Counted from the first letter of the stretch, positions 16,924 to 27,258 are shown. The stretch: DNA of 64,000 bases from Hyphomonadaceae bacterium (GCA_016791425.1 JAEUMQ010000001.1:561138-625137); one strand, 5' to 3'. The notes: generated from the sequence alone by a model not told the origin. Numbers and translations: made by a program.

Positions 16924-17348
16924 TCCGCACACTGATCTTCGCCGCCGTCCTGGCCGGGTGCGCGACTGTCCAGACGCCGGCCGCGCCCGCAAGAGCTATG
17001 ATCATCATCGACGAGCGCGCCGTCACGCGCGACGAGCCGCCCCCGCACGGCGCGATCGGCATGAGCACCGCCTACCGCATCTCCGACGCCGCGCCCAATC
17101 GCGCGATGGAATTCCGCAAGCGCACGCTCCATGTCGGCGCCGCCATCGGCGCCCATCCCATCGACCATGACGAGGTCTATTACGTGCTCGAGGGCGAGGG
17201 CGAAGTCGTCTCCGACGGCCGCACAGCGCGCCTCGCGCCCGGCATGGCCGCTTATCTCTACGCCGGCGCGCAGGTCGGCATCCGCCAGTTGGGCGACGCG
17301 CCGCTCACCATCATCATCTCCTACCCGCTCGCCGCGCGCACGCCGTGA
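16920..17348 (+). CDS. Cupin-domain lipoprotein
   Basis: A 142-residue protein with a lipobox (FAAVLAGC, Cys14) at the N-terminus, suggesting lipid anchoring. The rest is a single cupin barrel: GAHPIDHDEVYYVLEGEGEV near residue 77 carries the two His and Glu of cupin motif 1, followed by LAPGMAAYLYAG and a degenerate motif 2. ATGA overlap with serB and GTGA overlap with folA make a tightly coupled serB-cupin-folA set. The ligand is unknown. Confidence 0.82.
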   Translation: MIRTLIFAAVLAGCATVQTPAAPARAMIIIDERAVTRDEPPPHGAIGMSTAYRISDAAPNRAMEFRKRTLHVGAAIGAHPIDHDEVYYVLEGEGEVVSDGRTARLAPGMAAYLYAGAQVGIRQLGDAPLTIIISYPLAARTP

Positions 17349-17869
17349 GCGTCCCAACGCTCACCCTGGTCGTCGCCCGGGCGCGCAACAACGTGATCGG
17401 CAAGGCGGGCGCGTTGCCCTGGCGCGCGCCCTCCGACATGCAGCGCTTCAAATCCGCCACCATGGGCAAGCCCGTGCTCATGGGCCGCAAGACCTGGGCG
17501 ACATTGCGCGCCAGGCCCCTCCCCGGCCGCGCCAATATCGTGATCACCCGCGACCCAGCGTTCCGGGGGCCCGGCGCCTTCGCCTATTCCGATCTCGCCG
17601 CCGGTCTCGCCGCCGGCGCCGCCATGGCCGATCGTTCGGGCGCGGACGACGTGTGCGTCATCGGCGGCGCCGACATCTTCGCCGCGACGCTGCCGTTCGC
17701 CGACCGCATCGTCCTCACCGAGATCGATCTTTCACCCGCAGGCGATGTTCGCCTGCCCGCCTTCGACGAAAGCGCCTGGCGCGAAGTCTCGCGCGAGCAC
17801 GTCGCACGCGGCCCACGCGACGACGCATCCTTCAGCGTGCGCACCTTGCAGCGCGCACGATCGCCCTGA
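17345..17869 (+). CDS. folA: Dihydrofolate reductase
   Basis: FolA reduces dihydrofolate with NADPH, supplying tetrahydrofolate. The 174-residue protein has the N-terminal LTLVVARARNNVIGKAGALPW (residues 6-26), LMGRKTWATL near residue 45 and VIGGADIFAATLPFADRIVLTEID near residue 101. The GTG start overlaps the cupin gene stop. Length is typical for the bacterial enzyme. Confidence 0.95.
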   Translation: MSVPTLTLVVARARNNVIGKAGALPWRAPSDMQRFKSATMGKPVLMGRKTWATLRARPLPGRANIVITRDPAFRGPGAFAYSDLAAGLAAGAAMADRSGADDVCVIGGADIFAATLPFADRIVLTEIDLSPAGDVRLPAFDESAWREVSREHVARGPRDDASFSVRTLQRARSP

Positions 17870-17873
17870 TGAC

Positions 17874-18266
17874 TTAGCGCCCGCCGGTCTTGCGCGCCTT
17901 GCGCGCCGCATACCGCAGATCCCGACGCGCCTTCTGCTCGGCCTCGAGGATTTCCAGGCGCTCCTTTTCCGCGAGCCGGTCGATCTCGGCCTGGCGCGCG
18001 CGCTCTTCCGCTTCGAGCTCTTCCTGGATCCGCCGTTCCTCCGCCGCCCGGAGCCGCTCGGTCTTCTCCTGCGCGACCCGCTCCTTGCGGGCCTCCTCGG
18101 CGGCGACGCGCTTGGCTTCGCGTGCGGCGGCCTGCGCGGCGGCCTGGGCGCGGCGCTCCGCCGCCTCCGGGTCGTCGGCGCGCGCGCGGAACTTCGCCAG
18201 AGCGGCCTCACGGGCCTTCTGGGCGTCGGCAAAACGATCTTTCAAATCCGGGTCGTGCTTGGCCAC
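17874..18266 (-). CDS. Charged coiled-coil protein, DUF6481-like
   Basis: A 130-residue protein made almost entirely of Ala, Glu, Lys and Arg, predicted as one long helix or coiled coil from about residue 8 to 125 (e.g. ERRIQEELEAEERARQAEI). The N-terminus DLKDRFADAQKAREAALAKF resembles the DUF6481 family found in alphaproteobacteria. The start is GTG with GAGG upstream. It is convergent with folA. Function unknown. Confidence 0.65.
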   Translation of the reverse strand: MAKHDPDLKDRFADAQKAREAALAKFRARADDPEAAERRAQAAAQAAAREAKRVAAEEARKERVAQEKTERLRAAEERRIQEELEAEERARQAEIDRLAEKERLEILEAEQKARRDLRYAARKARKTGGR

Positions 18267-18374
18267 GGCCTCAAATCCTCTCGGCGGCGAAAATGGAAGG
18301 ACCGGGCTCTTACCCGAACCCGGCGCAGAAGGGAACCCCGTCCCCGCGAGGTCGCGGCCCTCTGGAGACCGGTC

Positions 18375-19484
18375 TCATTCGAACCGGATCGCCGGCGCCG
18401 GCTTTTGCCCGACCGCCATGTTCGCGAGCGCCGCGGTTGCGATCGCCAGGAAACGCTCCGCGATCGGATGACCCGGCTCTGCCGCGACCAGCGGCTTGCC
18501 TTCGTCGCTCGCCTCCCGGAGCCGCACATCGAGCGGGATCTCCCCCAGGAAGGGCACGCCGAATTCTTCCGCCGTTCGCCGCGCCCCGCCTTCCCCGAAG
18601 AGCGCCACGCGCTCCCCTGACGGCGTTTCGTACCAGGCCATGTTCTCCACCACGCCGAGGATCGGCGCGTGCGTCTTCTCGAACATCCCGATCCCGCGCC
18701 GCACGTCCGCCAGCGCCATCTGCTGCGGCGTGGACACGATGACCACCCCGGCCAACGGCAGCCGCTGCACTAGCGTCAGCTGCGCATCGCCGGTGCCCGG
18801 CGGCAGGTCCAGCACAAGGATATCGAGCGGCGCCCAGTCCACTTCGTCCAGCATCTGCCGGATCGCGGAGGTCGCCATCGGCCCCCGCCAGACCATCGCC
18901 GTCTCCGGATCGACCAGATAGCCGATCGACATCGTCTTCAGCCCCCACGCCTCCACCGGCGCGAGCTTGCCGCCCCGCTTCGGCTCGGGCTTGTGCGCCG
19001 TCGTGCCCATGAGCGTCGGCAGCGAGGGCCCGTAGACGTCCACGTCCAGCAGGCCCACCCGTTTTCCCAGCTTCGCCAGCGCACACGCAAAATTGACCGC
19101 CACCGTCGATTTGCCGACCCCGCCCTTCGCGCTCGCCACCGCGATCACGCTGGCGACCCCCGCCACGCCCTCGGCCCGGCGCTCCGGCTGCGGTTGGGCG
19201 CGCGGCGCCGGACGCGCGGCGCCTCCCCCATGCGCGGTGAGTACCACCGTCACGGCCGTGACCCCAGCAAGCCCGCGCACAGCGGCTTCCGCCGCCTCGC
19301 GCACGGAATGATAGCGATCGATCGACGCCGACGGCGCCTCGATCGTGAAGCTCACGCGCCCGTCCGGGCGGATCGACAACCCCGCGACGCGGCCCGCGGC
19401 CATGAGGCCGGCGCCCGTTTCAGGATCGCTTAACGCGTTGAGGGCCGCCTCGATGGCTTCCAGAGGCGCCAACCGGTTGTTCAT
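18375..19484 (-). CDS. apbC: Mrp/ApbC-type Fe-S cluster carrier ATPase
   Basis: A 369-residue P-loop ATPase of the Mrp/NBP35 family, which loads Fe-S clusters onto target proteins. The N-terminal ~95 residues form a MIP18-like (DUF59) domain, joined by a Pro/Ala linker to the deviant Walker A SAKGGVGKSTVAVN near residue 121. The D-V-Y-G-P-S-L motif near residue 151 and LDLPPGTGDAQLTL near residue 230 are family hallmarks. The CxxC that often binds the cluster near the C-terminus is not evident, which is also true of some family members. The gene is divergent from hflK. Confidence 0.92.
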   Translation of the reverse strand: MNNRLAPLEAIEAALNALSDPETGAGLMAAGRVAGLSIRPDGRVSFTIEAPSASIDRYHSVREAAEAAVRGLAGVTAVTVVLTAHGGGAARPAPRAQPQPERRAEGVAGVASVIAVASAKGGVGKSTVAVNFACALAKLGKRVGLLDVDVYGPSLPTLMGTTAHKPEPKRGGKLAPVEAWGLKTMSIGYLVDPETAMVWRGPMATSAIRQMLDEVDWAPLDILVLDLPPGTGDAQLTLVQRLPLAGVVIVSTPQQMALADVRRGIGMFEKTHAPILGVVENMAWYETPSGERVALFGEGGARRTAEEFGVPFLGEIPLDVRLREASDEGKPLVAAEPGHPIAERFLAIATAALANMAVGQKPAPAIRFE

Positions 19485-19587
19485 GCTTGATCCCTTATGG
19501 CTGGGGGCACATATCCGGCCCTCGCGCTCGGATTACCAGAGCCGGCGCGGGGGGCCGCCGAAACGACGGCTGGAAAAAAGGTAGAAT

Positions 19588-20799
19588 ATGCCTTGGAATG
19601 ACCAGTCCGGCGGCGACGGCGACCGCGACCGTAAGAACGGCCCCAAGGACGGGCCGAAAGACGGTCCCTGGGGCGCCGGCGGCGGCGGACAGCGTCCGCC
19701 CTGGGGCCAGCAACCGCGCCGGCCGCGGCGCGGCGGCGGCGATACGCCCGATCTGGAGGAAATGCTCCGCCGCTGGCGCGAGCGCGCAGGCCGCTTCCCT
19801 GGCATGGGCGGCGGCGGCGGCGCCGGCGGGCGACGCGGCGGTCCCGGCGGCGTCTGGGTGATCGCCGGCCTTCTCTTCGCCGGCTGGCTCGCATCCGGCG
19901 TCTTCGTGGTCGATGCCGGCGAGCAGGGCGTGGTCACCCGCTTCGGCGCTCACCAGCCTCCCAACCGCGCCCCCGGTCTCCACTACCACCTCCCCGCGCC
20001 GTTCGAGGGCGTGCAGGTCGTCAACGTCACCGGCGTCCAGCGCCTCGATGTGCCCGTGCGGGAAAACCAGTCCCGCGAGGACGAGGGGCTGATGATCACC
20101 TCCGACCGCAACATCGTCGATGTCGGCTTCACGGTGCTCTACCGGCTCTCCAGCGCCGAGAACTTCCTCTTCAACGTGCGCGATCCCGAAGAGGCGATCC
20201 GCGCGGTCGCCGAAAGCGCGATGCGCGAGGTCGTCGGCCAGCGCGAGCTGCAGGCGATCATCACCACCGAGCGCGCAGGCGTCGAGCAGGCCGCCGAACA
20301 GCTCATGCAGCGCGTGCTCGATGATTACGGCGCCGGCGTCCAGATCCAGCAGGTGCAGCTGCAGAAGGCCGATGCGCCCCCGCAGGTGATCGACGCCTTC
20401 AACGACGTCGTCCGCGCCGGCCAGGATCGCCAGGCCGCCATCAACCGCGCCGAGCAATACCGAAACGAGATCGTCCCGCGCGCCCGCGGCGAAGCCCAGC
20501 AGCAGCTGCAGCAGGCCGAAGCCTATCGCGAGCAGGTGGTGCGCGAAGCCAATGGTGAAGCCGCGCGCTTCACCTCCGTGCTGACCGAATACCGCCGCGC
20601 CCCGCGCGTCACCCGCGAGCGGCTTTATCTGGAAGCCATGGAGCGCGTCTATCGCGGCGCCGACAAGATCATCATCGATCGCGGCGCGGGCGTGCAGCCC
20701 TACCTGCCGCTCGAGCAGATCCGCCGCACGCCGGCGCAACCACAGCCGTCGCAGCCTGCGGCGGAGCCCCCGGCGCCTGCGCCGCAGGCCCAACGTTAA
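19588..20799 (+). CDS. hflK: FtsH protease modulator HflK
   Basis: HflK forms with HflC the large membrane-anchored SPFH complex that surrounds FtsH and regulates its proteolysis. The 403-residue protein has a Gly/Arg/Pro-rich N-terminal tail, a single membrane segment around residue 92-108 (VWVIAGLLFAGWLASGVFVV), and an SPFH/band-7 domain starting VDAGEQGVVTRFGAH. The C-terminus is Pro/Gln/Ala-rich. hflC follows after 12 bases, forming the hflKC operon. Confidence 0.96.
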   Translation: MPWNDQSGGDGDRDRKNGPKDGPKDGPWGAGGGGQRPPWGQQPRRPRRGGGDTPDLEEMLRRWRERAGRFPGMGGGGGAGGRRGGPGGVWVIAGLLFAGWLASGVFVVDAGEQGVVTRFGAHQPPNRAPGLHYHLPAPFEGVQVVNVTGVQRLDVPVRENQSREDEGLMITSDRNIVDVGFTVLYRLSSAENFLFNVRDPEEAIRAVAESAMREVVGQRELQAIITTERAGVEQAAEQLMQRVLDDYGAGVQIQQVQLQKADAPPQVIDAFNDVVRAGQDRQAAINRAEQYRNEIVPRARGEAQQQLQQAEAYREQVVREANGEAARFTSVLTEYRRAPRVTRERLYLEAMERVYRGADKIIIDRGAGVQPYLPLEQIRRTPAQPQPSQPAAEPPAPAPQAQR

Positions 20800-20811
20800 G
20801 GGGGCCCGATC

Positions 20812-21687
20812 ATGCGAGGCGCTGCGCTTTCCTTTCTCTTCGTGCTGGCCGCGGCGTTCGTGCTCGCGCTCAACACGTTCTTCATCGTCAGCCAGACCCA
20901 GCAGGCGATCGTGCTGCGCTTCGGCGCGCCGCAGCAGGCGATCACCTCACCGGGCCTCTACGTGAAGGCGCCCTTCCTCGACAGCGTGCAGCGCTTCGAC
21001 CGGCGCAATCTCGGCCTCACGATCTCGCAGCAGCAGATCGTCGCCGCCGACCAGGAGCGCCTCGTGGTGGACATGTTCGTCCGCTGGCGCATCGCCAACG
21101 CGCTCAGTTTCTACCAGGCCGCGACCAGCGAGGAAGGCGGCCGCGGCCGGCTTGAATCCCTCGCCATCTCCGCGATGCGCCGCGTGCTCGGCAGCGCGAC
21201 CTCGAACGACATCATCCGCAACCGCCGCGCCGAGCTCATGCAGGCGATCGAGAACGACCTGAACAGCGCCGCCGCCGCCGAGCTGGGCGCCAGCGTCATC
21301 GATGTGCGCATCCGCCAGGCCGAGCAGCCCCCGACCACGCAGGAGCGCGTGTTCGAGCGCATGAAGACCGAGCGCCAGCAGGAAGCCGCCCGCCTGCGCG
21401 CCGAAGGCGGCGAGCAGGCCACGCGCGTCCGCGCCGAAGCCGACCGCCAGGTCACCGTCATCCAGGCCACCGCGCGGGAATCTGCGGAAAAGACCCGCGG
21501 CGAAGGCGACGCCCGCCGCGCCGCCATCTTCGCGCGCGCCTACGGCGCCGATCCGGACTTCGCGGCCTTCTATCGCTCGATGCAGGCCTATGAGCGCGCG
21601 CTTCCCGCCGGCACCCAGATGATCATGCCGCCGGACGGCGAGTTCTTCCGCTACATGCGCGACAAGCAGGGAACCGCCCGCCGCTGA
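20812..21687 (+). CDS. hflC: FtsH protease modulator HflC
   Basis: The 291-residue partner of HflK. An N-terminal signal anchor (LSFLFVLAAAFVLALNTFF, about residues 5-23) is followed by the band-7 domain with VSQTQQAIVLRFGAPQ near residue 24 and a long charged coiled coil near residues 180-240. The C-terminus ends near MPPDGEFFRYM as in other HflC proteins. GGGGGCC precedes the ATG. In many alphaproteobacteria degP follows directly; here a three-gene minus-strand unit intervenes. Confidence 0.96.
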   Translation: MRGAALSFLFVLAAAFVLALNTFFIVSQTQQAIVLRFGAPQQAITSPGLYVKAPFLDSVQRFDRRNLGLTISQQQIVAADQERLVVDMFVRWRIANALSFYQAATSEEGGRGRLESLAISAMRRVLGSATSNDIIRNRRAELMQAIENDLNSAAAAELGASVIDVRIRQAEQPPTTQERVFERMKTERQQEAARLRAEGGEQATRVRAEADRQVTVIQATARESAEKTRGEGDARRAAIFARAYGADPDFAAFYRSMQAYERALPAGTQMIMPPDGEFFRYMRDKQGTARR

Positions 21688-21692
21688 TCCTG

Positions 21693-22202
21693 CTAGGCGG
21701 CGATCTCGGTTGCGCCTAGGGCATTGAGATAGGCCTTCATGCTCGATGTGTGGCCGAACACATAGCGAGAGAAGAACCGATAGAGGGGGTCGCGCACCTC
21801 CCCGTTCTCTTGGATGCGCACGCGCGCGCCTGCGCCTTCCGGCGTCAATGAGATCGTCCAGCGCCCACCGTACGGCAGGCTCTCATCGACGATCGCCGTC
21901 ACGAACTCTGCGTCGCGAACAGGCTCCGTGAGCCGATACGCGACGCGGTCGCCGTCCGCGACCTCGACATACTCTATCGCGCCCGCCGCCGCCGCCACGC
22001 GCTCAATCGCGAGGCCATCGCGCCAGGAAGGATAGGCGCGCACATCGCGAATGATCGCGGCGACCTCTTGCGGCGACTTGGCGATCACGCCTTCGACCCG
22101 CGCGACATGCGTGCGCGGCAGCGCGGCTCCGGCCACGTAAACGCCGCCGCTCAGCCCAACCAGAAGACAGACGCCGACGATCACCCAACGAACCATTTTC
22201 AT
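21693..22202 (-). CDS. SRPBCC (START-like) protein with N-terminal membrane anchor
   Basis: A 169-residue protein. A hydrophobic segment at residues 5-28 (WVIVGVCLLVGLSGGVYVAG) anchors or exports it, and the remainder is an SRPBCC/polyketide-cyclase-like fold: VARVEGVIAKSPQEVAAIIRDVRAYPSW (from residue 33) and the GRWTISLTPEGAGARVRIQENGEV strand region near residue 117. Family members bind hydrophobic ligands. Its ATG overlaps the MarR stop by four bases, making it the third gene of the NRPS-MarR-SRPBCC unit; it may bind or process the product of the synthetase, which is inference. Confidence 0.8.
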   Translation of the reverse strand: MKMVRWVIVGVCLLVGLSGGVYVAGAALPRTHVARVEGVIAKSPQEVAAIIRDVRAYPSWRDGLAIERVAAAAGAIEYVEVADGDRVAYRLTEPVRDAEFVTAIVDESLPYGGRWTISLTPEGAGARVRIQENGEVRDPLYRFFSRYVFGHTSSMKAYLNALGATEIAA

Positions 22203-22672
22203 TCCCCCCCGCTAGCCGCCTGCGCCGCATCCGCGAGCAACTCCAGCCCCCGCACGACGGCGCGCCGATCAGGCGCGCTCAGCCTGGCGAGCGCCGCCTT
22301 CACGCGCGCCAAGTGCAGCACGGACGTCTCGGAAAGCGCGGCTCTCCCCTTCTGCGTGAGCCGAACCGTCCGCGCCCGTGCGTCTCCCGGCTCGCTCGCC
22401 ATCGCGATGAGCCCCATGCCGACAAGCCGCTTCAGCGCCGCCGACACAGTCGAGGGCGCCACCTTGAGATGCGCCGCGAGCGCGCGCGAGCGTATGCCCT
22501 CTCCCGGAACGTGCGCGAGGATGGTTTGGTCGCGCGCGCTGATATCCGTCTTCTGGCCGCGCCGCGCGCGATGATCGACATGGCAAGCGATATAGATGCG
22601 CGGATAATGCCGCTGGATGTCGCGCGCCAGATCGTCGAGGTCCGCCATCCGTGCAGCGTGCGCTGAAAGCAT
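22199..22672 (-). CDS. MarR family transcriptional regulator
   Basis: About 157 residues with a winged helix-turn-helix: DQTILAHVPGEGIRSRALAAHL then KVAPSTVSAALKRLVGMGLI (roughly residues 70-90) and the wing EPGDARARTVRLTQKG. MarR proteins are dimeric repressors usually released by small phenolic or lipophilic ligands. The ATG at 22672 is used here; a TTG at 22684 overlapping the upstream stop is an alternative. It is sandwiched between the A-T-TE synthetase and the SRPBCC gene, suggesting autoregulation of this unit. Confidence 0.88.
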   Translation of the reverse strand: MLSAHAARMADLDDLARDIQRHYPRIYIACHVDHRARRGQKTDISARDQTILAHVPGEGIRSRALAAHLKVAPSTVSAALKRLVGMGLIAMASEPGDARARTVRLTQKGRAALSETSVLHLARVKAALARLSAPDRRAVVRGLELLADAAQAASGGE

Positions 22673-22680
22673 ATCGTTCG

Positions 22681-25188
22681 TCAAAGCGAACGATCATGCG
22701 GCCGAGGCAGCGCCTGGCGCAACGCCGCCGCCGCGTGCTCGGCGTTGCGTCCTGACAGCATCGTCGCGTGCTCGCCCGGTATCTCGACCACGCGCACCGC
22801 GCCCGCATGCTTCGTCCAGATCTCCTGCAACGACGGCAAACCCCGCTCCTTGCACGCCGGCGAGAAGAGCGTGATCTCCCCGTCATAGAATCCCGGCCGA
22901 TACCGCGCCGACGCCATCAGCGCGCTCGCCGCCACCCGCACGCTGCCCGGCGGCGCATCCTTGAGCACGTCGCGCTTCGGCTTGCCGCCGCGCCACAGCC
23001 GCACGATCCGTCGACGGATGATCGAGGCCCAGGCCTTCGCCGGCCACCGCACCGGACTCATCATCGTGTCGAAGAGCCCAACGAGCCCGACCTCCTCGCC
23101 CGCCTCCTTGAGCATCCGCGCCATCTCGAACGCCACGAGCCCGCCGAACGAATAGCCGCAAAGATGATACGGCCCACGCGGCTGGCGCGCGCGGATGTCG
23201 CCGAGATAGTCCCGCGCCATCGCGATCACGCTCGCATGCGGCGCTCGCGCGTCAGAAAGCCCGCGCGCCTGGACGCCGATCACCGCGCCCGGATGATCCA
23301 TCCGCCGCGCCAGCGCGAAAAGCTCCACCACGTTGCCGCCGATCCCGTGCACGATGAACACCGCCGGCGCATCCCCCTCGCCCGCCTTCAGCGTGACCAG
23401 CACGCCGCCCGCGCGCCGATCCTTCAGCGCCGCGCACAGCCCCGCGAATGTCGGCGCCTCGTTGATCAGCGTCACCGGCAGCGCCTCCCCGAGCGCGCGC
23501 TCCAGCGCCAGCATGAACGAGATCGCCTTGAGTGAATCCCCGCCCGCCTCGAAGAAATCCTCCTCCGGCCGCGACGCCGGCCTCTCCAGCGCCGCGCGCC
23601 ACGCGGCGTCCACCGCCCGCGCGACGCGGTCGGTCGGCTCCACCGCCGGCGCCGCCTCGCGCGCATCCATCGCCGCGAGCGCACGCACATCGAGCTTCGA
23701 GTTCGCCAGCCGCGGCACGCTCTCCACCAGACAATAGCGCGCCGGCCGCATCGCCGGCGGCGCCGCGCGCATCGCGATCTTGAGCTCGTCGATCAGCGTC
23801 CCCGGCGCGCCCTCGCACGCGCTCACATACGCCACGAGACTCGCCTCCCCGCCCGTCTCGCGCGCCAGCACGCCCGCGTCGCGCACGTGGCGATGCGCGC
23901 GCAGCACCGCCTCCACGCCTTCCAGCTCCACGCGATGGCCGCGCACCTTGATCTGCCGGTCCTTCCGCCCGAGCCGCTCGATCATGCCGTCCGCGCGCAC
24001 GCGCACCACATCGCCCGTCCGGAAGATGCGCCCTTCGCTGCAGCTCTCCGCAGCAACGCAGGCGCCCGCGCTCCAGCGCCCGAGCGCGACATACCGGCTC
24101 GCAACGACGAGCTCGTCCTCTTCCGTAACGGCGAGCCTGTTGCCCGCCAGCGGATAGCCGATCGGCACGCACGCATCCTCGCCGCGCAATTCCTCATGCA
24201 CGAAGCATTGCATCATCGGCGCTTCGGTGGCCGCATAGACCGACTGGATCGCTGCGTCGGGCTGAAGCCAGTCCCGCAGCCGCTCCACATCGCTCCACGT
24301 GAACGTGTCCCCGCCCGTGCGCACGAGCCGCAGCGTCTCCGGCGCCCGCGCCGCATCGCCAGGTGCAAGCATCCGCAGCAGGGCCGGCATTGCAAAGAGG
24401 ATGCTGATCGCCTCCTCCCGCAGCACGTGAAGCGTCTCGCTCCCGCCTGCCCGTTGCGCCTCGACCAATCGGATCGACGCGCCCGCGACAAGCGCGGTGA
24501 GGATGTCGCGCACGCCGACGATCGCGGCGCTCGACGCCAGCGTGACGAGCCTGTCCTCCGCATTGATATGCGCCGCGTTGATCGATTGCGCCGCGCGCTG
24601 CAGCAGGTTGCGCTGCGAGTTGACGATCCCCTTCGCCCGCCCCGAGCTGCCGGACGTGAAGATCACGCAGGCCGGCGCATCGGCGCCAAGCTCTTCGCCC
24701 GGGCGCCAATCCACGCGCGCCGGCGCCGCGCGCAAGAAGTCCTCTGAAAGAACGAGCCCGGGCCGCGCCTCCTCCAGCGCCGCATCGAGCCATTCCCGCG
24801 GCGCGTGCGCGTCGAGCATGAGGAACGGCCGCCCCGCCGCCAGGCACGCCAGCATCGCGACCGGTATCTGCACGCTGGACGGCAGGACGATCGCGACGAG
24901 CTCTCCTGCCCGCGTCCGCCCGCCGATGGCCGCCGCCAGCCTCGGGACGCTCTCCCAGAGCTCCCCATAGCTGAGCCGGGCGCGGCCGTCTGAAACCGCC
25001 GGCCGATCAGGCCCTGCCTGCGCAGCGCGCCCCACAAGCTCCAGGATCGGGCGCTCCAGGTCCTCGTCCGGGAAAGCCCTGAACGCGCGCGAAACCGGCC
25101 CCATCCAGTCGAGCGGATGCGGGGACGTCGGTAGCCAGCTCAGGCGTTCTTGCGGCGCCACACTCCAGGGATGCCGGTTTGGGGCCAT
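22681..25188 (-). CDS. Single-module NRPS-like A-T-TE synthetase
   Basis: An 835-residue protein with three domains and no condensation domain. The adenylation domain (about residues 40-530) has A3 FTSGSSGRAKG near residue 175, A7 RTGDVVRVRADG and A8 RKDRQIKVRGHRVEL. The carrier domain has EAGGDSLKAI with the phosphopantetheine Ser near residue 552. The thioesterase has GYSFGG with Ser near residue 680 and a late GEHATML His. This architecture matches furanone/quinone synthetases such as RalA and atromentin synthetases, which condense arylpyruvates. Ungapped alignment with GrsA puts Ile where Asp235 would bind an amino group. ATG 25188 was chosen; 25104 is possible. Product unknown. Confidence 0.9.
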   Translation of the reverse strand: MAPNRHPWSVAPQERLSWLPTSPHPLDWMGPVSRAFRAFPDEDLERPILELVGRAAQAGPDRPAVSDGRARLSYGELWESVPRLAAAIGGRTRAGELVAIVLPSSVQIPVAMLACLAAGRPFLMLDAHAPREWLDAALEEARPGLVLSEDFLRAAPARVDWRPGEELGADAPACVIFTSGSSGRAKGIVNSQRNLLQRAAQSINAAHINAEDRLVTLASSAAIVGVRDILTALVAGASIRLVEAQRAGGSETLHVLREEAISILFAMPALLRMLAPGDAARAPETLRLVRTGGDTFTWSDVERLRDWLQPDAAIQSVYAATEAPMMQCFVHEELRGEDACVPIGYPLAGNRLAVTEEDELVVASRYVALGRWSAGACVAAESCSEGRIFRTGDVVRVRADGMIERLGRKDRQIKVRGHRVELEGVEAVLRAHRHVRDAGVLARETGGEASLVAYVSACEGAPGTLIDELKIAMRAAPPAMRPARYCLVESVPRLANSKLDVRALAAMDAREAAPAVEPTDRVARAVDAAWRAALERPASRPEEDFFEAGGDSLKAISFMLALERALGEALPVTLINEAPTFAGLCAALKDRRAGGVLVTLKAGEGDAPAVFIVHGIGGNVVELFALARRMDHPGAVIGVQARGLSDARAPHASVIAMARDYLGDIRARQPRGPYHLCGYSFGGLVAFEMARMLKEAGEEVGLVGLFDTMMSPVRWPAKAWASIIRRRIVRLWRGGKPKRDVLKDAPPGSVRVAASALMASARYRPGFYDGEITLFSPACKERGLPSLQEIWTKHAGAVRVVEIPGEHATMLSGRNAEHAAAALRQALPRPHDRSL

Positions 25189-25260
25189 TCGGACGCATCC
25201 CTGCCCGCCGCCGTTGCGCCGGCCCCGGCGCGGCCTATTTTGCGCTCCTGGGATTCGAAC

Positions 25261-26703
<1,443 letters not shown>

Positions 26704-26745
26704 TGCGCTGGCCGCCCCTCAGCTTCCCACGCGGCGCCGCCAAGA

Positions 26746-26790
26746 GGCGCCCCCCTCCCCGTCGAGGGGAGGGGGTAGGGGGTGGGGTGA
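26746..26790. repeat. GGGGAGGGGG palindrome with GGGGTGGGGTGA tail
   Basis: CCCCCTCCCC, GTCGA, GGGGAGGGGG (26751-26775) followed by TAGGGGGTGGGGTGA. It lies between degP and the LprI-like gene. An in-frame extension of the next gene would run through it, which is why the internal ATG was chosen there. Confidence 0.8.
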
Positions 26791-26825
26791 TCCTCCGTCT
26801 CCGGATCATTTGCCGCCACCAGCTC

Positions 26826-27194
26826 ATGTGGGCGAGCGGCCTGGCGTTCGTACTCGCACTTGGCGCCGCAACGCCCGCCTTCGCCCAATCGCAGGCCGAG
26901 ATGAACATGAGCGCCCGCAGCGCCTACCGCGCCGCCGAAGCGGAAATGAGCGCGCGCCTCGACACGCTCCGCAATCGCCTCGGCCCCGAATCCAAGTCCC
27001 AGCTCGAAACCGCGCAACGCGACTGGGTGAAATTCTCCCGCAGCGAATGCGGCTTCCGCACCAACGGCGTCCGCGGCGGCTCCGCCTATCCGATGGTCGT
27101 CTCTTTGTGCATGGAGGAGGTCACGCGCGAGCGCTCCGCGCAATTGCAGCGCCTCCTCGCCTGCGAAGAAGGCGACATGACCTGCCCCTTCTGA
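26826..27194 (+). CDS. Secreted LprI-type (DUF1311) protein
   Basis: A 122-residue exported protein. MWASGLAFVLALGAATPAFAQ is the signal peptide. The mature part has the DUF1311/LprI pattern: AYRAAEAEMSARLDTLRNRL, LETAQRDWVKFSRSECGFR near residue 60, and a second Cys in VVSLCMEEVTRERSAQLQRLL, plus C-terminal cysteines (ACEEGDMTC). The founding member is a mycobacterial lysozyme inhibitor; here only the fold can be claimed. The longer reading frame is rejected because its N-terminus reads through the repeat. Confidence 0.8.
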   Translation: MWASGLAFVLALGAATPAFAQSQAEMNMSARSAYRAAEAEMSARLDTLRNRLGPESKSQLETAQRDWVKFSRSECGFRTNGVRGGSAYPMVVSLCMEEVTRERSAQLQRLLACEEGDMTCPF

Positions 27195-27216
27195 CACGCT
27201 TTCGTTTGAGATGAAG

Positions 27217-27258
27217 CGCCCCCCTCCCCTTGAGGGGAGGGGGCAGGGGGCGGGGTGA
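27217..27258. repeat. GGGGAGGGGG palindrome with GGGGCGGGGTGA tail
   Basis: CCCCCCTCCCC, TTGA, GGGGAGGGGGCAGGGGGCGGGGTGA; nearly identical to the element at 26746-26790 and in the same orientation, one on each side of the LprI-like gene. Confidence 0.8.

Noticed and set aside
15958-16992. Upstream extension of miaA to a 673-codon frame
   Set aside because: It is antisense to serB. MiaA homology begins directly at the double ATG at 15957.
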